From Candidatus Anaerobutyricum stercoripullorum (GTDB lineage Bacteria > Bacillota > Clostridia > Lachnospirales > Lachnospiraceae), in NCBI GenBank assembly GCA_019114885.1, contig DXEQ01000100.1, positions 1 through 10,851 of the forward strand: 10,851 nt of DNA, read 5' to 3'. The position numbers and the translations under genes are program-made. The notes under the pieces are model-generated. The model made no database searches. It was given only the letters and a program-made list of their open reading frames with translations, and was not told the origin of the DNA. Positions 5,866 to 10,851 of this stretch are shown here, in pieces (the stretch's first letter is position 1; each line of letters opens with the position of its first letter).

Positions 5866-7086
5866 ATGGAGAAAAACAACAAAAAGAGTCTCAGCGTCCT
5901 GATCGGCGCCGCCTTCCTCATGGCGACGTCCGCGATCGGACCGGGATTCCTTACACAGACAGGGCAGTTTACAGGAGACCTGAAGGCGAGTTTCGGATTT
6001 GTTATCCTGATTTCGGTCATCCTGTCCGCGATCGTGCAGCTCAACGTATGGCGTGTGCTCTGCGTGTCCGGCATGAGGGGGCAGGACGTGGCGAACAGGG
6101 TCCTTCCCGGACTGGGATACGTGGTGGCGTTCCTCGTCGTTGCAGGCGGACTGGTATTTAACATCGGAAATGTGGGCGGAGGCGCCCTTGGATTCAATAC
6201 CCTGCTTGGTATCCCGGAGATGGCGGGATACTTTATCGCCGGAGGTCTTGCGATTGCGATCTTCCTGATGAAGAACGCGCTGAATGCTATGGATACGCTG
6301 ACGAAGATTCTGGGCGGCATTATGATCGTCGTGATCTTCGTGGTGATCGTCATCGTTCGACCGCCGGTAGGTCTTGCGCTGAAAGAGACGGTCATGCCGA
6401 CTGCTCCGATGGATGACCTCGGTACGGCGATCCTGACCCTGCTGGGCGGCACGGTAGGCGGATACATTACCTTCTCCGGCGCGCACCGTCTGATCGATGC
6501 GGGCATTACAAAGAAAGAAAACTTAAAAGAGATCAACCGGAGCTCGGTTATGGGAATCGGCATCGCGACCATTGTCCGTGTGTTCCTGTTCCTGGCAGTG
6601 CTGGGCGTTGTTGTGGAGACGGCGACTTCCGCGGCCCATACGCTGGATCAGGACAACCCGGCAGCGGACGCATTCCTCATCGGCGCGGGTGAGATCGGCT
6701 ACCGCTTCTTCGGTCTGGTGCTCCTGTGTGCGGCGCTTACATCCATCGTGGGATGTGCATATACTTCCGTGTCCTTCCTGAAGACATTCCACAAGAGCAT
6801 TGAGAAGCATGAGAATGCAGTCATCGTCGGCTTTATCGCTCTGAGTACGGTTGTGATGGCAGTCTTTGAACAGCCGGCCGTCCTGCTGGTTCTGGCGGGC
6901 GCGGTGAACGGTCTGATCCTTCCGATCACGCTGGGCGTATGCCTCATCGCATCGAAGAAGAAATCCATCATGGGCGAGGATTACAAGCATCCGACCTGGC
7001 TTCTGATTCTCGGCATCATCGTGGTGATCGCATCTGCATATCTGGGAATTACAACATTTGGTTCAAACCTGGGCAAACTTCTGTAG
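5866..7086 (+). CDS. NRAMP-fold membrane transporter, YcsG-like, without the usual metal-binding motifs
   Basis: This 406-residue protein has about 11 hydrophobic segments. It resembles the NRAMP-related YcsG proteins found beside 5-oxoprolinase genes, as in the Bacillus subtilis ycsF-ycsG-ycsI-kipI-kipA region. In true NRAMP metal transporters, a DPGN motif in the first span and a Met in the MPH-type motif of the sixth span bind the metal. Here the first span reads SAIGPGFLTQTGQFTG (about 22-37), and the sixth-span region reads GGTVGGYITFSGAHRL (about 194-209); neither motif is present. It is the first gene of the pxp operon, so uptake of 5-oxoproline or a related compound is a reasonable inference. 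Automated annotation would call it a divalent metal transporter. The start is the ATG at 5866-5868, with AAGGA at 5850-5854. An in-frame ATG at 5854 would leave no room for a ribosome site. Confidence 0.9.
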   Translation: MEKNNKKSLSVLIGAAFLMATSAIGPGFLTQTGQFTGDLKASFGFVILISVILSAIVQLNVWRVLCVSGMRGQDVANRVLPGLGYVVAFLVVAGGLVFNIGNVGGGALGFNTLLGIPEMAGYFIAGGLAIAIFLMKNALNAMDTLTKILGGIMIVVIFVVIVIVRPPVGLALKETVMPTAPMDDLGTAILTLLGGTVGGYITFSGAHRLIDAGITKKENLKEINRSSVMGIGIATIVRVFLFLAVLGVVVETATSAAHTLDQDNPAADAFLIGAGEIGYRFFGLVLLCAALTSIVGCAYTSVSFLKTFHKSIEKHENAVIVGFIALSTVVMAVFEQPAVLLVLAGAVNGLILPITLGVCLIASKKKSIMGEDYKHPTWLLILGIIVVIASAYLGITTFGSNLGKLL

Positions 7087-7123
7087 GAATGATGTGCATC
7101 TTGTGAAAGGCAGGAGATGATAA

Positions 7124-7855
7124 ATGAGCGATATTATGATTTATACTGCGGGAGATTCCTCGCTGCTCATCCGGTTCGAGCAGAAGATATCGCCGGATAT
7201 CAACGGACAGATTACGGCGGTGGTGCGCATGATTAAGGCGCAGCAGATCGAGGGGGTCACGGATATGATACCGGCGTTCGCCTCTCTGCTGATCAATTAT
7301 GACCCGCGTGTCATCAGCTATGCCGGGCTGAAAAGCCGCCTGGAAAAACTCCTGAAGCTGGAAATCAGCGGGGAGGCCTCCGCGGCAAGGATTTTCGAGA
7401 TTCCGGTATGCTACGGCGGGGAATACGGTCCGGACCTTCCGGGCATCGCGGACCATGCCGGACTTTCCGTGGAGGAAGTGGTAAACATCCACAGCGGCAA
7501 GGACTACCTCATCTATATGCTGGGATTCCTTCCCGGTTTTTCCTATCTGGGCGGGCTGGATGAGCGCATCCACACGCCCCGGCTTGCCAATCCGCGCATC
7601 CGCATCCCTGCGGGAAGCGTGGGGATCGGCGGCTCCCAGACGGGCATTTACCCGCTGGATTCTCCCGGCGGATGGCAGCTTCTCGGCATGACGCCGGTGA
7701 AGACTTACGACCCGGACCGGGAGGTGCCCATCCTCTTTGAGGCGGGGGATTATATCCGCTTTATCCCGGTATCGGAGGCGGAATATCTGGATATCAAAAA
7801 GCAGGTGGACGAAGGCGTCTATACATGCACCATCCACCGGAAGGAGGTGGGCTGA
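7124..7855 (+). CDS. pxpB: 5-oxoprolinase subunit PxpB (KipI/AHS1 family)
   Basis: This 243-residue protein belongs to the PxpB/KipI family (about 240 residues in Bacillus), also annotated as allophanate hydrolase subunit 1. With PxpA and PxpC it carries out ATP-dependent opening of 5-oxoproline to glutamate. The family is homologous to one half of the carboxyltransferase domain of urea carboxylase. Conserved blocks are PVCYGGEYGPDL (94-105), GFLPGFSYLGGL (134-145), PAGSVGIGGSQTGIYP (162-177) and SPGGWQLLG (180-188). The ATG at 7124-7126 has AGGAG at 7112-7116. Its stop overlaps the pxpC start by one base (TGATG), which indicates translational coupling and probably equal amounts of the two subunits. 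The role in 5-oxoproline use is inferred from family and operon. The older sporulation-kinase-inhibitor label rests on Bacillus KipI and is unlikely here. Confidence 0.95.
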   Translation: MSDIMIYTAGDSSLLIRFEQKISPDINGQITAVVRMIKAQQIEGVTDMIPAFASLLINYDPRVISYAGLKSRLEKLLKLEISGEASAARIFEIPVCYGGEYGPDLPGIADHAGLSVEEVVNIHSGKDYLIYMLGFLPGFSYLGGLDERIHTPRLANPRIRIPAGSVGIGGSQTGIYPLDSPGGWQLLGMTPVKTYDPDREVPILFEAGDYIRFIPVSEAEYLDIKKQVDEGVYTCTIHRKEVG

Positions 7856-8859
7856 TGGGAATCCGCGTATTAAAAGGCGGGATGCTGACGACTGTGCAGG
7901 ACCTGGGGCGGACCGGCTATCAGAGCCAGGGGTTCAGCGTATCCGGAGTCATGGACGTGCGGTCGTTCAAGATTGCCAACCTGCTCCTGGACAATCCCGA
8001 GAATGAGGCGGTCCTGGAGTTCACCCTGATGGGACCGAGCCTGGAGTTTACCTCGGAGACCATCATCGCCATCACGGGAGGGGATTTCCAGCCCCGCGTC
8101 AATAAGAAACCAGTGAAAATGTATACAGCGCTCTATATGCACAAAGGCGATGTCCTGGATTTCGCCGGATGCCGGACCGGAAGCCGGGGATATATTGCAT
8201 TTTCCAGCTATCTGGACATTCCGGTCGTCATGGGCAGCCGCTCGACCAATATCAAGTGCGGCATCGGCGGGTTCAAAGGGCGCAGGCTGAAGGAGGATGA
8301 CTACATCGGCTTCCGCATCAAGCGGAGGTATCTGCCGTATTTCCTCTCGAGGAGCCTGGACCTGGACGAATATGACTATGATGAAGTGACGCTCCGCGTG
8401 GTCATGGGACCGCAGACCGATGTGTTCACCGCTGCGGGGATGGAGACATTCCTGAATTCGGAATACACTGTGACCAGCGAGTTTGACCGGATGGGCTGCC
8501 GTCTGGAAGGACCTTTCATCGCATATAAGAACACGGCGGACATCATTTCCGACGGCATTGCCTTCGGCTCTGTGCAGGTGCCCAGCCACGGCAAGCCAAT
8601 CATCCTGCTGTCCGACCGGCAGACCACCGGCGGATATGCCAAGATCGCCACCGTGATATCTGTGGACATCCCGAAACTGGGCCAGTGCCGGACAGACAAT
8701 AAGGTCCGCTTCGCCGCAGTGACCGTGGAGGAGGCGCAGCAGCTCCTGCTCGACGAGGTGGCGGAGATGAATGAGTTCCGCAGACGCATCTACAAGCCGT
8801 GCAAAGAAGTGCTGGACTGCCGTCTGGTGGCGAAACGCCTGGGTAAGCTGTTTCAGTAG
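7855..8859 (+). CDS. pxpC: 5-oxoprolinase subunit PxpC (KipA/AHS2 family)
   Basis: This 334-residue partner of PxpB is about as long as Bacillus KipA. It is homologous to the second half of the urea carboxylase carboxyltransferase domain, hence the frequent label allophanate hydrolase subunit 2 or biotin-dependent carboxyltransferase. Family blocks are TTVQDLGRTGYQ (12-23), GVMD (31-34), ITGGDF (73-78) and the C-terminal SVQVPSHGKPIILLSDRQ (239-256) running into TTGGYAKIA (257-265). The start is the ATG at 7855-7857, overlapping the pxpB stop, with AAGGAGG at 7841-7847. The frame is open 10 codons further upstream, but that start would lie before the ribosome site and deep inside pxpB. The next gene, accB, follows after 21 bp, which puts the biotin genes in the same transcript. 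Confidence 0.95.
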   Translation: MGIRVLKGGMLTTVQDLGRTGYQSQGFSVSGVMDVRSFKIANLLLDNPENEAVLEFTLMGPSLEFTSETIIAITGGDFQPRVNKKPVKMYTALYMHKGDVLDFAGCRTGSRGYIAFSSYLDIPVVMGSRSTNIKCGIGGFKGRRLKEDDYIGFRIKRRYLPYFLSRSLDLDEYDYDEVTLRVVMGPQTDVFTAAGMETFLNSEYTVTSEFDRMGCRLEGPFIAYKNTADIISDGIAFGSVQVPSHGKPIILLSDRQTTGGYAKIATVISVDIPKLGQCRTDNKVRFAAVTVEEAQQLLLDEVAEMNEFRRRIYKPCKEVLDCRLVAKRLGKLFQ

Positions 8860-8880
8860 TAAAAGATAGGAGTGACCGTT

Positions 8881-9303
8881 ATGGATTTGGGAAATATCGA
8901 AAAACTGGTAAATATTATTGAGAAGTCCTCGATGCTGGAGTTTTCCATCCAGGAGGGCGATACGAAGATTAAGATGAGCCGCAGGGGGACCGCAGGGGAG
9001 CCGGGAGCGCCTCTTACTGTCGTGAAAACAGAGAGCCCGGCGGAGGAGACGGTGGAAGAGAACTACATCATCTCCCCCATCGTGGGCACGTTTTACTCGG
9101 CGCCGGCACCGGATGCGCCCGCATTTGTCAAAGTGGGCGATGTGGTGAAGGCGGGACAGACCGTGTGCATCCTCGAGGCCATGAAACTGATGAACGAGAT
9201 TGAGAGCGACTACGACTGCGAGATTGAGGCAGTCCTTGTCAGCAACGAGCAGAAAGTCGAGTACGGACAGCCACTCTTCAAAGTGAAAAAACTTTCAGAT
9301 TAA
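8881..9303 (+). CDS. accB: Biotin carboxyl carrier protein, AccB type
   Basis: This 140-residue carrier holds the biotin that a biotin carboxylase loads with CO2. The C-terminal biotinyl domain starts near residue 63 and contains EAMKLMNEIE, with Lys102 as the biotinylation site. The AccB-type thumb is present (SPIVGTFYSAPAPDAPAFVK, about 65-84). The N-terminus (MDLGNIEKLVNIIEKSSMLEF) resembles AccB of acetyl-CoA carboxylase, and a short Pro/Glu-rich linker joins the two parts. The ATG at 8881-8883 has AGGAG at 8868-8872 with 8 nt spacing. A GTG three codons earlier overlaps that site and is rejected. The gene lies between pxpC and accC in an operon whose other genes are for 5-oxoproline use, with no carboxyltransferase gene accA or accD in view. 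Its carboxyl acceptor is therefore unknown; the PxpBC pair is a candidate. Confidence 0.95.
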   Translation: MDLGNIEKLVNIIEKSSMLEFSIQEGDTKIKMSRRGTAGEPGAPLTVVKTESPAEETVEENYIISPIVGTFYSAPAPDAPAFVKVGDVVKAGQTVCILEAMKLMNEIESDYDCEIEAVLVSNEQKVEYGQPLFKVKKLSD

Positions 9304-9315
9304 GGAGGGGCGCTG

Positions 9316-10662
9316 ATGTTTCAGAAAATATTGATTGCAAACCGCGGTGAGATTGCAGTGCGTATCATCCGTGCCTGCCGGAATATGGGGATACGCAGTG
9401 TGGCGGTTTACTCAAAAGAGGATAAGGACAGCCTCCATGTCCAGCTGGCCGACCAGCGGATCTGCATCGGCGAGGGACCGGCGAAGAACAGCTACCTCAA
9501 TATGGAGCGCATCGTGACCGCCGCCCTGAATATGGGTGCGGACGCCATCCATCCGGGATTCGGCTTCCTCTCCGAGAATGCGGATTTTGTCCGTCTCTGT
9601 GAGAAGAACGGGATCACTTTTATCGGACCGAAGGCGGAAGTTATCGACAGCATGGGCAATAAATCCCATGCCCGCAAGACCATGATGGATGCAGGCGTGC
9701 CGGTCGTGCCGGGTACAAAAGAACCGGTGTACGATGCGGAAACCGGCATTAAGCTGGCAGAAGAGATCGGCTATCCGGTGATGATCAAGGCGTCGTCCGG
9801 AGGCGGCGGCAAGGGCATGCGCGTGGCGAAGACCGCGGACGAGTTTGAGTTCCAGTTCAACATGGCCCAGCGGGAGTCGGCAAACGCTTTCGGGGACGAC
9901 ACCATGTACATCGAGCGGTTCATCGAGAACCCGCGCCATGTGGAGATTCAGATTATGGCGGACAAGTTCGGCAACGTGGTGGCGCTGGGCGAGCGTGACT
10001 GTTCGGTCCAGAGAAACCATCAGAAGCTCATCGAGGAGTCGCCTTCGCCGGCAATCAACGATGAGATACGAAATGCCATGAACCGCGATGCAGTGCTGGC
10101 TGCCAGAACCGTGAACTACACGAATGCGGGAACGGTTGAGTTCATCCTCGACACGAAGGGCTCGTATTATTTTATGGAGATGAACACGCGAATCCAGGTG
10201 GAGCACGGCGTGACGGAGATGGTGACGGGTACGGACCTGATCATCGAACAGATACGTGTTGCCATGGGGGAGCCGTTGAGCTTCAACCAGGAGGGCATCC
10301 GGCTGCGCGGTCATGCCATCGAGTGCCGCATCAATGCGGAGATTCCGGAGAAGAACTTTATGCCAAGCCCCGGCGTGGTGAAACACCTGCATCTGCCGGC
10401 TGGCAACGGCGTGCGCGTGGATACGGCGCTCTACACCGGATACCGCATCCCGTCGGAATATGATTCCATGATTGCCAAGGTCATCGTCCATGCACCGGAC
10501 CGGAACGCGGCGATCCAAAAGATGCGCTCCGCCCTGGATGAGATGGTGATCCTCGGCGTGGAGACGAACCTGGACTTCCAGTTCCAGATCATGCGCAATC
10601 CGGAGTTCTGCGAAGGCAGGGCGGACACCGGGTTCATCCAGCGGATGCTGAGGCTGGACTGA
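9316..10662 (+). CDS. accC: Biotin carboxylase, AccC type
   Basis: This 448-residue enzyme uses ATP and bicarbonate to carboxylate biotin on the carrier protein. It has full length for AccC (about 450). The N-terminal fold starts with KILIANRGEIAVRIIRA; the ATP-grasp glycine loop is SSGGGGKGM (160-168). Catalytic residues line up with the Escherichia coli enzyme: the Lys of NHQKLIEE (Lys237), metal ligands Glu275 and Glu288, Arg292-Gln294-Val295-Glu296 in RIQVE, and Arg338 in ECRIN. The motif usually read as VEHPVTE is VEHGVTE here (Gly298). AGGAGGGG at 9303-9310 precedes the ATG at 9316-9318, 12 bp after accB. The protein should be catalytically active. Housekeeping accBC usually sits in the fatty acid synthesis cluster in Clostridia, so this is probably a second, dedicated copy; that is inference. 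Confidence 0.96.
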   Translation: MFQKILIANRGEIAVRIIRACRNMGIRSVAVYSKEDKDSLHVQLADQRICIGEGPAKNSYLNMERIVTAALNMGADAIHPGFGFLSENADFVRLCEKNGITFIGPKAEVIDSMGNKSHARKTMMDAGVPVVPGTKEPVYDAETGIKLAEEIGYPVMIKASSGGGGKGMRVAKTADEFEFQFNMAQRESANAFGDDTMYIERFIENPRHVEIQIMADKFGNVVALGERDCSVQRNHQKLIEESPSPAINDEIRNAMNRDAVLAARTVNYTNAGTVEFILDTKGSYYFMEMNTRIQVEHGVTEMVTGTDLIIEQIRVAMGEPLSFNQEGIRLRGHAIECRINAEIPEKNFMPSPGVVKHLHLPAGNGVRVDTALYTGYRIPSEYDSMIAKVIVHAPDRNAAIQKMRSALDEMVILGVETNLDFQFQIMRNPEFCEGRADTGFIQRMLRLD

Positions 10663-10694
10663 TCCGGATATCATGTAAGAAAGAAGGGAATGAA

Positions 10695-10851
10695 ATGTAT
10701 AAAGTAGATTTAAACAGCGACCTGGGGGAGAGCTTCGGACGCTATACCCTCGGGATGGATGAGAAGATCATCCCCCTCATTTCCTCGGCGAATATCGCCT
10801 GCGGATTCCATGCGTCAGACCCGGTGGTGATGATGCAGTCCGTAAGCCGCA
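10695..10851 (+). CDS. pxpA: 5-oxoprolinase subunit PxpA (LamB/YcsF family), N-terminal part
   Basis: These are the first 52 codons of PxpA, cut by the right edge; the family is usually about 250 residues. PxpA is the subunit thought to complete ring opening of 5-oxoproline together with PxpBC. Two family hallmarks are visible: DLNSDLGESFG (5-15) and SANIACGFHASDP (31-43). The first is more often DLNCDLGE and the second HAGDP, so Ser replaces Cys at position 8 and Gly at position 41; both look like tolerated family variation. The ATG at 10695-10697 follows AAGAAGGGAA (10681-10690) and lies 32 bp after the accC stop, so it is probably co-transcribed. An out-of-frame ATG at 10690 is ignored. 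Confidence 0.95.
   Translation, partial: MYKVDLNSDLGESFGRYTLGMDEKIIPLISSANIACGFHASDPVVMMQSVSR

Noticed and set aside
5161..6486. Long open frame (441 codons) on the minus strand across the lacI-type gene and the NRAMP-like gene
   Set aside because: It is antisense to two well-supported genes and crosses the promoter between them. Its protein is rich in His, Arg and Asp with no recognisable domain, as expected for a frame opposite GC-rich codons.
7124..8859. Labelling pxpB/pxpC as allophanate hydrolase subunits or sporulation kinase inhibitor/antagonist (KipI/KipA)
   Set aside because: No amidase-type allophanate hydrolase domain or urea gene is in view, and pxpA lies in the same operon. The family is better described as 5-oxoprolinase subunits, with the biotin link as an open question.
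9412..10674. Long minus-strand open frame (420 codons) opposite accC
   Set aside because: It is fully antisense to a canonical biotin carboxylase, with low-complexity His/Arg-rich composition and no family motif.

Overview
The window reads like the chromosome of a Gram-positive anaerobe of the Clostridia, most likely a Lachnospiraceae-type gut bacterium. The clues are moderately high GC judged by eye, strong AGGAGG-type ribosome binding sites, consensus sigma-A promoters, a lipoprotein solute-binding protein in place of a periplasmic one, and a CUT1 sugar transporter with LacI control. The species cannot be told from the sequence.

Left half (1-4563, minus strand, plus 4768-5790, plus strand): a sucrose/fructo-oligosaccharide type uptake and hydrolysis module. 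Reading leftward from about 4528, the operon encodes a solute-binding lipoprotein, two permeases (MalF-type, then MalG-type), a MalK/MsmK-type ATPase, and the first 75 codons of a GH32 beta-fructosidase that runs off the left edge. A divergent gene encodes a LacI-family regulator. The 315-bp gap between the two transcription units (4453-4767) holds a near-consensus promoter for the transporter operon, one or two promoters for the regulator, and four CCGG-centred palindromes. These palindromes form two pairs that are inverted copies of each other, one pair at the expected transcription start on each side. The inferred scheme is that oligosaccharide enters through the ABC transporter, GH32 cleaves it, and the LacI protein represses both directions until the sugar is present.

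Right half (5791-10851, plus strand): a second, unrelated operon with its own sigma-A promoter just after the regulator gene. The order is NRAMP-fold membrane protein (YcsG-like), pxpB, pxpC, accB (biotin carboxyl carrier), accC (biotin carboxylase), and the first 52 codons of pxpA, which runs off the right edge. PxpA, PxpB and PxpC are the subunits of the prokaryotic ATP-dependent 5-oxoprolinase (pyroglutamate to glutamate).

The most interesting point is the pair of biotin genes inserted between pxpC and pxpA, with no acetyl-CoA carboxyltransferase gene in view. PxpB and PxpC are homologous to the two halves of the carboxyltransferase domain of urea carboxylase. AccC, AccB, PxpB and PxpC together therefore supply every part of a urea-carboxylase-like enzyme as separate proteins. 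The NRAMP-like protein also lacks the usual metal-binding motifs of its family, so it may carry 5-oxoproline or a related compound instead of a metal. Both ideas are inferences from sequence and gene order.
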